NCBI GenBank assembly: GCA_964016885.1
Contig: OZ024744.1
Span: 119,293,197 to 119,357,196, forward strand
Reading direction: 5' to 3'
Source of the DNA: Eledone cirrhosa
Taxonomy: Eukaryota; Mollusca; Cephalopoda; Octopoda; Eledonidae
DNA: 64,000 nucleotides
The position numbers and the translations under genes were made by a program. Positions within the stretch are counted from its first letter, which is position 1. Every line of letters starts with the position of its first letter. Shown here piece by piece: positions 11,848 to 22,909 of the stretch. Below the pieces are notes generated by a model, which did not search any database, had not been told where the DNA came from, and saw only the letters and a program-made list of their open reading frames with translations.

Positions 11848-13436
11848 CAGTTACTAGCAGTCAGTTGTCAGTTACTAGCAGTCAGTTGTCAGTTACTAGT
11901 GGTCAGTTGTCAGTTACTAGGGGTCAGGTGTCAGTTACTAGTGATGAGTTGTCAGTTACTAGGGGTCAGTTGTCAGTTACTAGTGGTCAACTGTTAGTTA
12001 CTAGTGGTCAGTTGTCAGTTACTAGTGGTCAGCTGTTAGTTACTAGTGGTCAGTTGTCAGTTACTAGTGGTCAGCTGTCAGTTACTAGTGGTCAGCTGTC
12101 AGTTACTAGTGCTCAGCTGTCAGTTACTAGTGGTCAGTTGTCAGTTACTAGTGGTCAGCTGTCAGTTACTAGTGGTCAGTTGTCAGTTACTAGTGGTCAA
12201 CTGTCAGTTACTAGTGGTCAGTTGTCAGTTACTAGTGGTCAACTGTCAGTTACTAGTGGTCAGTTGTCAGTTACTAGTGGTCAACTGTCAGTTACTAGTG
12301 GTCAGCTGCCAGTTACTAGTGGTCAGTTGTCAGTTACTAGTGGTCAACTGTCAGTTACTAGTGGTCAGTTGTCAGTTACTAGTGGTCAACTGTCAGTTAC
12401 TAGTGGTCAGTTGTCAGTTACTAGTGGTCAGCTGTCAGTTACTAGTGGTCAGTTGTCAGTTACTAGTGGTCAGCTGTCAGTTACTAGTGGTCAGTTGTCA
12501 GTTACTAATGGTCAACTGTCAGTTACTAGTGGTCAGTTGTCAGTTACTAGTGGTCAACTGTCAGTTACTAGTGTTCAACTGTCAGTTACTAATGGTCAAC
12601 TATCAGTTACTAGTGGTCAGTTGTCAGTTACTAGTGCTCAGTTGTCAGTTAGTAGTGGTCAGTTGTCAGTTACTAGTGGTCAGTTGTCAGTTACTAGTGG
12701 TCAGTTGTCAGTTACTAGTGGTCAGTTGTCAGTTACTAGTGGTCAACTGTCAGTTACTAGGGGTCAGTTGTCAGTTACTAGTGGTCAGTTGTCAGTTACT
12801 AGTTGTCAACTGTCAGTTACTAGTGGTCAGTTGTCAGTTACTAGTGGTCAGTTGTCAGTTACTAGTGGTCAGTTGTCAGTTACTAGTGGTCAGTTGTCAG
12901 TTACTAGTGGTCAACTGTCAGTTACTAGGGGTCAGTTGTCAGTTACTAGTGGTCAGTTGTCAGTTACTAGTTGTCAACTGTCAGTTACTAGTGGTCAGTT
13001 GTCAGTTACTAGTGGTCAGTTGTCAGTTACTAGTGGTCAGTTGTCAGTTATTAGTGGTCAGTTGTCAGTTACTAGTGGTCAACTGTCAGTTACTAGTGGT
13101 CAGTTGTCAGTTACTAGTGGTCAGTTGTCAGTTACTAGTGGTCAGTTGTCAGTTACTAGGGGTCAGTTGTCAGTTACTAGTGGTCAGTTGTCAGTTACTA
13201 GTGTTCAACTGTCAGTTACTAGTGGTTAGTTGTCAGTTACTAGTGGTCAACTGTCAGTTACTAGTGGTCAGTTGTCAGTTACTAGTGGTCAACTGTCAGT
13301 TACTAGTGGTCAGTTGTCAATTACTAGTGGTCAGTTGTCAGTTACTAGTGGTCAGTTGTCAGTTACTAGTGGTCAGTTGTCAGTTACTAGTGGTCAGTTG
13401 TCAGTTACTAGTGGTCAGTTGTCAGTTTCTAGTGGT
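11848..13436. repeat. Array 1, long block A, start of second super-copy (1,589 bp)
   Basis: Length and variant order match 3,008-4,596. It also aligns with 544-2,321 at offset 11,304, except for nine units present only in that left copy. From here to 20,786 the block order A D A B C B E repeats the order from 544 to 9,670. Confidence 0.85.
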
Positions 13437-14122
13437 CAGTTACTAGCAGTCAGTTGTCAGTTACTAGCAGTCAGTTGTCAGTTACTAGTGGTCAGTTGTC
13501 AGTTACTAGTGGTCAACTGTCAGTTACTAGGGGTCAGTTGTCAGTTACTAGTGGTCAGTTGTCAGTTACTAGTGGTCAGTTGTCAGTTACTAGTGGTCAG
13601 TTGTCAGTTACTAGTGGTCAGTTGTCAGTTACTAGTGGTCAGTTGTCAGTTACTAGTGGTCAACTGTCAGTTACTAGTGGTTAGTTGTCAGTTACTAGTG
13701 TTCAACTGTCAGTTACTAGTGGTCAGTTGTCAGTTACTAGTGGTCAGTTGTCAGTTACTAGTGGTCAGTTGTCAGTTACAAGGGGTCAGTTGTCAGTTAC
13801 TAGTGGTCAGTTGTCAGTTACTAGTGGTCAGTTGTCAGTTACTAGTGTTCAACTGTCAGTTACTAGTGGTCAGTTGTCAGTTACTAGTGGTCAACTGTCA
13901 GTTACTAGTGGTCAGTTGTCAGTTACTAGTGGTCAACTGTCAGTTACTAGTGGTTAGTTGTCAGTTACTAGTGGTCAACTGTCAGTTACTAGTGGTCAGT
14001 TGTGAGTTACTAGTGGTAAGTTCTCAGTTACTAGTGGTCAGTTGTGAGTTACTAGTGGTAAGTTGTCAGTTACTAGTGGTCAGTTGTGAATTACTAGTGG
14101 TCAGTTGTCAGTTACTAGTGGT
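13437..14122. repeat. Array 1, short block D, second copy (686 bp)
   Basis: Matches 2,322-3,007 at offset 11,115 in length and variant order, including the ACAAGGGGTCAG unit and the GTAAGTTCTCAG variant. It ends with the GTGAATT short-type signature. Confidence 0.85.
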
Positions 14123-15711
14123 CAGTTACTAGCAGTCAGTTGTCAGTTACTAGCAGTCAGTTGTCAGTTACTAGTGGTCAGTTGTCAGTTACTAGGAGTC
14201 AGGTGTCAGTTACTAGTGATGAGTTGTCAGTTACTAGGGGTCAGTTGTCAGTTACTAGTGGTCAACTGTTAGTTACTAGTGGTCAGTTGTCAGTTACTAG
14301 TGGTCAGCTGTTAGTTACTAGTGGTCAGTTGTCAGTTACTAGTGGTCAGCTGTCAGTTACTAGTGGTCAGCTGTCAGTTACTAGTGCTCAGCTGTCAGTT
14401 ACTAGTGGTCAGTTGTCAGTTACTAGTGGTCAGCTGTCAGTTACTAGTGGTCAGTTGTCAGTTACTAGTGGTCAACTGTCAGTTACTAGTGGTCAGTTGT
14501 CAGTTACTAGTGGTCAACTGTCAGTTACTAGTGGTCAGTTGTCAGTTACTAGTGGTCAACTGTCAGTTACTAGTGGTCAGCTGCCAGTTACTAGTGGTCA
14601 GTTGTCAATTACTAGTGGTCAACTGTCAGTTACTAGTGGTCAGTTGTCAGTTACTAGTGGTCAACTGTCAGTTACTAGTGGTCAGTTGTCAGTTACTAGT
14701 GGTGAGCTGTCAGTTACTAGTGGTCAGTTGTCAGTTACTAGTGGTCAGCTGTCAGTTACTAGTGGTCAGTTGTCAGTTACTAATGGTCAACTGTCAGTTA
14801 CTAGTGGTCAGTTGTCAGTTACTAGTGGTCAACTGTCAGTTACTAGTGTTCAACTGTCAGTTACTAATGGTCAACTATCAGTTACTAGTGGTCAGTTGTC
14901 AGTTACTAGTGCTCAGTTGTCAGTTAGTAGTGGTCAGTTGTCAGTTACTAGTGGTCAGTTGTCAGTTACTAGTGGTCAGTTGTCAGTTACTAGTGGTCAG
15001 TTGTCAGTTACTAGTGGTCAACTGTCAGTTACTAGGGGTCAGTTGTCAGTTACTAGTGGTCAGTTGTCAGTTACTAGTTGTCAACTGTCAGTTACTAGTG
15101 GTCAGTTGTCAGTTACTAGTGGTCAGTTGTCAGTTACTAGTGGTCAGTTGTCAGTTACTAGTGGTCAGTTGTCAGTTACTAGTGGTCAACTGTCAGTTAC
15201 TAGGGGTCAGTTGTCAGTTACTAGTGGTCAGTTGTCAGTTACTAGTTGTCAACTGTCAGTTACTAGTGGTCAGTTGTCAGTTACTAGTGGTCAGTTGTCA
15301 GTTACTAGTGGTCAGTTGTCAGTTATTAGTGGTCAGTTGTCAGTTACTAGTGGTCAACTGTCAGTTACTAGTGGTCAGTTGTCAGTTACTAGTGGTCAGT
15401 TGTCAGTTACTAGTGGTCAGTTGTCAGTTACTAGGGGTCAGTTGTCAGTTACTAGTGGTCAGTTGTCAGTTACTAGTGTTCAACTGTCAGTTACTAGTGG
15501 TTAGTTGTCAGTTACTAGTGGTCAACTGTCAGTTACTAGTGGTCAGTTGTCAGTTACTAGTGGTCAACTGTCAGTTACTAGTGGTCAGTTGTCAATTACT
15601 AGTGGTCAGTTGTCAGTTACTAGTGGTCAGTTGTCAGTTACTAGTGGTCAGTTGTCAGTTACTAGTGGTCAGTTGTCAGTTACTAGTGGTCAGTTGTCAG
15701 TTTCTAGTGGT
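14123..15711. repeat. Array 1, long block A, further copy (1,589 bp)
   Basis: Matches 3,008-4,596 at offset 11,115, including the AGGAGTCAGG and GGTGAGCTG variants. A private GTCAATTAC change occurs near 14,604. Confidence 0.85.
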
Positions 15712-16796
15712 CAGTTACTAGCAGTCAGTTGTCAGTTACTAGCAGTCAGTTGTCAGTTACTAGTGGTCAGTTGTCAGTTACTAGGGGTCAGGTGTCAGTT
15801 ACTAGTGATGAGTTGTCAGTTACTACGGGTCAGTTGTCAGTTACTAGTGGTCAACTGTCAGTTACTAGTGGTCAGTTGTCAGTTACTAGTGGTCAGTTGT
15901 CAGTTAGTAGTGGTCAGCTGTCAGTTACTAGTGGTCAGTTGTCAGTTACTAGTGGTCAGTTGTCAGTTACTAGTGGTCAGTTTTCAGTTACTAGGGGTCA
16001 GTTGTCAGTTACTAGTGGTCAACTGTCAGTTACTAGTGGTCAGTTGTCAGTTACTAGTGGTCAGCTGTCAGTTACTAGTGGTCAGTTGTCAGTTACTAGT
16101 GGTCAGCTGTCAGTTACTAGTGGTCAACTGTCAGTTACTAGTGGTCAGTTGTCAGTTACTAGTGGTCAGTTGTCAGTTACTAGTGGTCAGCTGTCAGTTA
16201 CTAGTGGTCAGTTGTCAGTTACTAGTGGTCAGTTGTCAGTTACTAGTGGTCAGCTGTCAGTTACTAGTGGTCAACTGTCAGTTACTAGTGGTTAGTTGTC
16301 AGTTACTAGTGGTCAACTGTCAGTTACTAGTGGTCAGTTGTCAGTTACTAGTGCTCAGTTGTCAGTTAGTAGTGGTCAGTTGTCAGTTACTAGTGGTCAG
16401 TTGTCAGTTACTAGTGGTCAGTTGTCAGTTACTAGTGTTCAACTGTCAGTTACTAGTGGTCAGTTGTCAGTTACTAGTGGTCAGTTGTCAGTTACAAGGG
16501 GTCAGTTGTCAGTTACTAGTGGTCAGTTGTCAGTTACTAGTGGTCAGTTGTCAGTTACTAGTGTTCAACTGTCAGTTACTAGTGGTCAGTTTTCAGTTAC
16601 TAGTGGTCAACTGTCAGTTACTAGTGGTCAGTTGTCAGTTACTAGTGGTCAACTGTCAGTTACTAGTGGTTAGTTGTCAGTTACTAGTGGTCAACTGTCA
16701 GTTACTAGGGGTCAGTTGTGAGTTACTAGTGGTAAGTTGTCAGTTACTAGTGGTCAGTTGTGAATTACTAGTGGTCAGTTGTCAGTTACTAGTGGT
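15712..16796. repeat. Array 1, short block B, further copy (1,085 bp)
   Basis: Matches 4,597-5,681 at offset 11,115. It carries a private CAGTTTTCAGTTACTAGG change near 15,979, plus the shared TACGGG and CAGTTTTCAG marker units. Confidence 0.85.
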
Positions 16797-18070
16797 CAGT
16801 TACTAGCAGTCAGTTGTCAGTTACTAGCAGTCAGTTGTCAGTTACTAGTGGTCAGTTGTCAGTTACTAGGGGTCAGGTGTCAGTTACTAGTGATGAGTTG
16901 TCAGTTACTAGGGGTCAGTTGTCAGTTACTAGTGGTCAACTGTTAGTTACTAGTGGTCAGTTGTCAGTTACTAGTGGTCAGCTGTTAGTTACTAGTGGTC
17001 AGTTGTCAGTTACTAGTGCTCAGCTGTCAGTTACTAGTGGTCAGTTGTCAGTTACTAGTGGTCAGCTGTCAGTTACTAGTGGTCAGTTGTCAGTTACTAG
17101 TGGTCAACTGTCAGTTACTAGTGGTCAGTTGTCAGTTACTAGTGGTCAACTGTCAGTTACTAGTGGTCAGTTGTCAGTTACTTGTGGTCAACTGCCAGTT
17201 ACTAGTGGTCAGCTGTCAGTTACTAGTGGTCAACTGTCAGTTACTAGTGGTCAGCTGTCAGTTACTAGTGGTCAGTTGTCAGTTACTAGTGGTCAACTGT
17301 CAGTTACTAGTGGTCAGTTGTCAGTTACTAGTGGTCAACTGTCAGTTACTAGTGGTCAGTTGTCAGTTACTAGTGGTCAGCTGTCAGTTACTAGTGGTCA
17401 GTTGTCAGTTACTAGTGGTCAGCTGTCAGTTACTAGTGGTCAGTTGTCAGTTACTAGTGGTCAACTGTCAGTTACTAGTGGTCAGTTGTCAGTTACTAGT
17501 GGTCAACTGTCAGTTACTAGTGTTCAACTGTCAGTTACTAGTGGTCAACTGTCAGTTACTAGTGGTCAGTTGTCAGTTACTAGTGCTCAGTTGTCAGTTA
17601 GTAGTGGTCAGTTGTCAGTTACTAGTGGTCAGTTGTCAGTTACTAGTGGTCAGTTGTCAGTTACTAGTGGTCAGTTGTCAGTTACTAGTGGTCAACTGTC
17701 AGTTACTAGGGGTCAGTTGTCAGTTACTAGTGGTCAGTTGTCAGTTACTAGTGGTCAGTTGTCAGTTACTAGTGGTCAGTTGTCAGTTACTAGTGGTCAG
17801 TTGTCAGTTACTAGTGGTCAGTTGTCAGTTACTAGTGGTCAACTGTCAGTTACTAGTGGTTAGTTGTCAGTTACTAGTGGTCAACTGTCAGTTACTAGTG
17901 GTCAGTTGTCAGTTACTAGTGGTCAACTGTCAGTTACTAGTGGTCAGTTGTCAATTACTAGTGGTCAGTTGTCAGTTACTAGTGGTCAGTTGTCAGTTAC
18001 TAGTGGTCAGTTGTCAGTTACTAGTGGTCAGTTGTCAGTTACTAGTGGTCAGTTGTCAGTTTCTAGTGGT
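16797..18070. repeat. Array 1, long block C, second copy (1,274 bp)
   Basis: Matches 5,682-6,955 at offset 11,115, including the ACTTGTGGTCAACTGCCAG pair (about 17,180) and the terminal GTTTCTAGT unit. Confidence 0.85.
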
Positions 18071-19155
18071 CAGTTACTAGCAGTCAGTTGTCAGTTACTA
18101 GCAGTCAGTTGTCAGTTACTAGTGGTCAGTTGTCAGTTACTAGGGGTCAGGTGTCAGTTACTAGTGATGAGTTGTCAGTTACTACGGGTCAGTTGTCAGT
18201 TACTAGTGGTCAACTGTCAGTTACTAGTGGTCAGTTGTCAGTTACTAGTGGTCAGTTGTCAGTTAGTAGTGGTCAGCTGTCAGTTACTAGTGGTCAGTTG
18301 TCAGTTACTAGTGGTCAGTTGTCAGTTACTAGTGGTCAGTTGTCAGTTACTAGGGGTCAGTTGTCAGTTACTAGTGGTCAACTGTCAGTTACTAGTGGTC
18401 AGTTGTCAGTTACTAGTGGTCAGCTGTCAGTTACTAGTGGTCAGTTGTCAGTTACTAGTGGTCAGCTGTCAGTTACTAGTGGTCAACTGTCAGTTACTAG
18501 TGGTCAGTTGTCAGTTACTAGTGGTCAGTTGTCAGTTACTAGTGGTCAGCTGTCAGTTACTAGTGGTCAGTTGTCAGTTACTAGTGGTCAGTTGTCAGTT
18601 ACTAGTGGTCAGCTGTCAGTTACTAGTGGTCAACTGTCAGTTACTAGTGGTTAGTTGTCAGTTACTAGTGGTCAACTGTCAGTTACTAGTGGTCAGTTGT
18701 CAGTTACTAGTGCTCAGTTGTCAGTTAGTAGTGGTCAGTTGTCAGTTACTAGTGGTCAGTTGTCAGTTACTAGTGGTCAGTTGTCAGTTACTAGTGTTCA
18801 ACTGTCAGTTACTAGTGGTCAGTTGTCAGTTACTAGTGGTCAGTTGTCAGTTACAAGGGGTCAGTTGTCAGTTACTAGTGGTCAGTTGTCAGTTACTAGT
18901 GGTCAGTTGTCAGTTACTAGTGTTCAACTGTCAGTTACTAGTGGTCAGTTTTCAGTTACTAGTGGTCAACTGTCAGTTACTAGTGGTCAGTTGTCAGTTA
19001 CTAGTGGTCAACTGTCAGTTACTAGTGGTTAGTTGTCAGTTACTAGTGGTCAACTGTCAGTTACTAGGGGTCAGTTGTGAGTTACTAGTGGTAAGTTGTC
19101 AGTTACTAGTGGTCAGTTGTGAATTACTAGTGGTCAGTTGTCAGTTACTAGTGGT
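18071..19155. repeat. Array 1, short block B, further copy (1,085 bp)
   Basis: Same length as the other three B blocks and the usual marker order (TACGGG, ACAAGGGG, CAGTTTTCAG, GTGAATT). It lacks the private changes seen in its partner at 6,956. Confidence 0.85.
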
Positions 19156-20786
19156 CAGTTACTAGCAGTCAGTTGTCAGTTACTAGCAGTCAGTTGTCAG
19201 TTACTAGTGGTCAGTTGTCAGTTACTAGGGGTCAGGTGTCAGTTACTAGTGATGAGTTGTCAGTTACTAGGGGTCAGTTGTCAGTTACTAGTGGTCAACT
19301 GTTAGTTACTAGTGGTCAGTTGTCAGTTACTAGTGGTCAGCTGTTAGTTACTAGTGGTCAGTTGTCAGTTACTAGTGCTCAGCTGTCAGTTACTAGTGGT
19401 CAGTTGTCAGTTACTAGTGGTCAGCTGTCAGTTACTAGTGGTCAGTTGTCAGTTACTAGTGGTCAACTGTCAGTTACTAGTGGTCAGTTGTCAGTTACTA
19501 GTGGTCAACTGTCAGTTACTAGTGGTCAGTTGTCAGTTACTTGTGGTCAACTGCCAGTTACTAGTGGTCAGCTGTCAGTTACTAGTGGTCAACTGTCAGT
19601 TACTAGTGGTCAGCTGTCAGTTACTAGTGGTCAGTTGTCAGTTACTAGTGGTCAACTGTCAGTTACTAGTGGTCAGTTGTCAGTTACTAGTGGTCAACTG
19701 TCAGTTACTAGTGGTCAGTTGTCAGTTACTAGTGGTCAGCTGTCAGTTACTAGTGGTCAGTTGTCAGTTACTAGTGGTCAGCTGTCAGTTACTAGTGGTC
19801 AGTTGTCAGTTACTAGTGGTCAACTGTCAGTTACTAGTGGTCAGTTGTCAGTTACTAGTGGTCAACTGTCAGTTACTAGTGTTCAACTGTCAGTTACTAG
19901 TGGTCAACTGTCAGTTACTAGTGGTCAGTTGTCAGTTACTAGTGCTCAGTTGTCAGTTAGTAGTGGTCAGTTGTCAGTTACTAGTGGTCAGTTGTCAGTT
20001 ACTAGTGGTCAGTTGTCAGTTACTAGTGGTCAGTTGTCAGTTACTAGTGGTCAACTGTCAGTTACTAGGGGTCAGTTGTCAGTTACTAGTGGTCAGTTGT
20101 CAGTTACTAGTGGTCAGTTGTCAGTTACTAGTGGTCAGTTGTCAGTTACTAGTGGTCAGTTGTCAGTTACTAGTGGTCAGTTGTCAGTTACTAGTGGTCA
20201 ACTGTCAGTTACTAGGGGTCAGTTGTCAGTTACTAGTGGTGAGTTGTCAGTTACTAGTTGTCAACTGTCAGTTACTAGTGGTCAGTTGTCAGTTACTAGT
20301 GGTCAGTTGTCAGTTACTAGTGGTCAGTTGTCAGTTACTAGTGGTCAGTTGTCAGTTACTAGTGGTCAACTGTCAGTTACTAGTGGTCAGTTGTCAGTTA
20401 CTAGTGGTCAGTTGTCAGTTACTAGGGGTCAGTTGTCAGTTACTAGGGGTCAGTTGTCAGTTACTAGTGGTCAGTTGTCAGTTACTAGTGTTCAACTGTC
20501 AGTTACTAGTGGTTAGTTGTCAGTTACTAGTGGTCAACTGTCAGTTACTAGTGGTCAGTTGTCATTTACTAGTGGTCAACTGTCAGTTACTAGTGGTCAG
20601 TTGTCAGTTACTAGTGGTCAACTGTCAGTTACTAGTGGTTATTTGTCAGTTACTAGTGGTCAGTTGTCAGTTACTAGTGGTCAGTTGTCAGTTACTAGTG
20701 GTCAGTTGTCAGTTACTAGTGTTCAACTGTCAGTTACTAGTGGTCAGTTGTCAGTTACTAGTGGTCAGTTGTCAGTTTCTAGTGGT
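19156..20786. repeat. Array 1, long block E, second copy (1,631 bp)
   Basis: Matches 8,041-9,670, with the full four-G run that is reduced to three in that copy. The shared rare units GGTTATTTG (about 20,638) and GTCATTTAC are present. It is exactly 14 + 77 x 21 bp. Confidence 0.85.
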
Positions 20787-21463
20787 CAGTTACTAGCAGT
20801 CAGTTGTCAGTTACTAGCAGTCAGTTGTCAGTTACTAGTGGTCAGTTGTCCGTTACTAGGGGTCAGGTGTCAGTTACTAGGGGTCAGGTGTCAGTTACTA
20901 CGGGTCAGTTGTCAGTTACTAGTGGTCAACTATCAGTTACTAGTGGTCAGTTTATCAGTTACTAGTGGTCAGTTGTCAGTTACTAGTGGTCAGCTGTCAG
21001 TTACTAGTGGTCAGTTGTCAGTTACTAGTGGTTAGTTGTAAGTTACTAGTGGTCAGTTGTCTGTTACTAGTGGTCAACTGTTAGTTACTAGTGGTCAGTT
21101 GTCAGTTTGTAGTGGTCAGCTGTCAGTTACTAGTGGTCAGTTGTCAGTTACTAGTGGTCAGTTGTAAGTTACTAGTGGTCAGTTGTCTGTTACTAGTGGT
21201 CAACTGTCAGTTACTAGTGGTCAGTTGTCAGTTTGTAGTGGTCAGCTGTCAGTTACTAGTGGTCAGCTGTCAGTTACTAGTGGTCAACTGTCAGTTACTA
21301 GTGGTTAGTTGTCAGTTACTAGTGGTCAGCTGTCAGTTACTAGTGGTCAGTTGTCTGTTACTAGTGGTCAACTGTCAGTTACTAGTGGTCAGTTGTCAGT
21401 TTGTAGTCGTCAGCTGTCAGTTACTAGTGGTCAACTGTCAGTTACTAGTGGTCAACTGTCAGT
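20787..21463. repeat. Array 1, diverged right edge (block F')
   Basis: This is the last stretch of the array. It opens with the 14-bp unit at 20,787, then has edge-type variants: GTCCGTTAC, CAGTTTATCAG, GTCTGTTAC, GTTGTAAG, CAGTTTGTAG and AGTCGTCAG. It matches 9,671 to about 10,235, then departs from it at about 21,350 and ends at 21,463 in AGTAATACCTG. The enrichment of rare units fits the common picture that array edges escape homogenisation. Confidence 0.85.
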
Positions 21464-22800
21464 AATACCTGAAATTTGACCACCATTTGATCTACTCACT
21501 ACCTCATCCTCTGATTCCTCGAAATTAATACCAGTCGTCAGGTTCTCTTTGACAATATCATACAGTCATCCTTTTGTGCATAAGGAGAAACCTTTTGTGG
21601 TCAACAGTGGGAGTAGCTCCCTAAACTTCTTCTATCCTATCCTTATTCTAGCTATTGTACTCTCGGCAGACCCTGCTCTACTGCTAATTAGGTCTCCTAG
21701 ATATCAGAAGCTATCAAACACTTCTATGGATCCTTCCTGCTACTGGAACAGACTTACATCACTGGCTCTCTTCTCCTCAGTTACCACTGTGCATCTTCTA
21801 TGTACAAAGTCTTTCCTTCCTGTTAGTCTACCTGTTATCCCAATACATCTTTTGTGTAGCCTAGATTTAGGTACATTGATCTATTATCTTGTGTACATTG
21901 TATGGAGTTTATACCTGCTATCTTTTTACATATTGAGCATGCCACTTCCCTGAGAGAATCAGGGTCCTGTCTTCTCCCCTACTCACTAGCACTTTAATTT
22001 TGGCTAAGTTTACTCTGAGACCTTTTGATTCTGAATTTTGTTTACATAGTTGAAACTTATTTTCTAGGTTTTTAATGAATTCAGCTATAAGGATCAGATT
22101 ATCTGTATAGAGAAGTTCCTATGGGCAGCCTGTTCTAAACTCCTCTCTTATGACATGAAAGACTATAATAAACAGCGGTTGGCTAAGAACCGAACCTTGA
22201 TGAACTCCTACCTATACCTTCAATTCTTCACTAAACTCATTTCTTACTGTCACTTTACTGACAGCTCCTCTCTACATGACTGGCACTGTTCTCACAAGTC
22301 ATTCTTCTAAATTCTTTAAGGACCACCAGATAATAGATCAAGGTACTCTGTCAAAGGTATCTCTGGATCAACAAAAGCTAAATATAGAGGATTATTCTTG
22401 GCTAAGAACTTCTCATGTAGTAACTCACTAAGAAAAGGGTATCTGTAGTACTTTTTCCAAGCATGAAATCAAACTGCATTTCATCTAATTTGACTCTCTC
22501 TCTAATTCGTTGTGCTATAACTCCTTCCATCACTTTCATAACTTGGTCCATTAGATATATTCCTCTGTTGTTCCTCTCTAGGGTGTCACCCTTGTAGCAA
22601 TTTATGATTGTTCTGTTACACCAATCATTGGGTATGATTCCATCATGTATTGCCTGATTGATTATGTGAGTGACTAGTTGGCTCCTACCTCTTCTGCTGC
22701 TTTTAGCATGGGTTAGTTTCTCTTCTTCCCTTCATTCACTACATTCATCAATCTCTCATAGTAACATTTCCAGGCCCCTTTCTTTTGAACATCAGTGGTG
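21464..22800 (-). pseudogene. Decayed non-LTR retrotransposon reverse transcriptase relic
   Basis: Read on the minus strand, three-frame translation gives ordered fragments of a non-LTR (LINE-type) reverse transcriptase. From N to C these are AWKCYYERL (22,749-22,775), VTHIINQAIHDGIIP with NDWC (about 22,617-22,674), a YRG-like NNRG segment with MDQVMKVME (about 22,530-22,570), FDRVP (22,341-22,355), VGVHQGSVLS (22,182-22,211), and ELLYTDN (about 22,098-22,118), where the catalytic YADD should be. Downstream fragments include FVHRRC (about 21,790-21,815) and ELLPLL (about 21,600-21,620). Frames change several times and in-frame stops are frequent. About 50 codons seem to be missing between the first two fragments. 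YADD has become YTDN, so the element is dead. The far 3' end next to array 1 (21,464 to about 21,560) is not recognisable. The family is inferred from recalled motif order. A 134-codon forward frame at 21,549-21,953 is antisense to this relic. Confidence 0.75.
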
Positions 22801-22909
22801 CTAAGTACACTAGAGTCATTTCGAACACACTTTTCCTCAACAACCTCTCAATTAACATTGACATATTGTCTTGTTTCAGGCAACACCCTGTCTTGCTCAT
22901 ACACAACTG
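22801..22909. other. Short unclassified spacer
   Basis: About 110 bp of AT-rich sequence between the reverse transcriptase relic and the dispersed repeat. I see no gene, RNA or repeat structure in it. A short forward open frame (22,795-23,019) crosses it into array 2, but it has no recognisable domain and is not called. Confidence 0.5.

Larger units (their letters stand above)
1..21463. repeat. Array 1: 21-bp tandem satellite (about 1,000 units)
   Basis: The sequence is a continuous head-to-tail array. The commonest unit (for example 61-81) reads as three heptamers: CAGTTGT, CAGTTAC, TAGTGGT. Each unit usually carries the palindrome ACTAGT and a CANNTG hexamer. Units differ by a few recurrent substitutions: CAGTTG/CAGCTG/CAACTG, AGTGGT/AGGGGT, GGTCAG/GGTTAG and AGTGGT/AGTGTT. 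The array runs off the left edge of the window and stops at 21,463, where the last unit breaks into non-repetitive DNA. Two of the three forward frames have no stop in the standard unit, which gives long but meaningless open frames. All three reverse frames have stops. The G+T-rich strand is the + strand throughout, and no inverted segment was seen. No gene, promoter or RNA is recognisable inside it. Confidence 0.98.

Noticed and set aside
1..21463. CRISPR array
   Set aside because: Repeats abut directly with no unique spacers, there are no cas genes, and the surrounding sequence looks eukaryotic.
22..21465. Long repetitive open frames in array 1 as genes (silk-, mucin- or adhesin-like)
   Set aside because: They start at TTG or GTG within units, occur in two frames at once, and are cut at every GGTTAG unit or 14-bp unit. 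The openness is a by-product of a 21-bp unit without stops in two frames.
21549..21953. 134-codon forward open frame in the spacer
   Set aside because: It lies antisense to the reverse transcriptase relic and shows no recognisable domain; most likely a chance frame.
22341..22355. Functional retrotransposon
   Set aside because: Multiple stops and frameshifts, an apparent internal deletion, and YTDN in place of the catalytic YADD show it is a relic.
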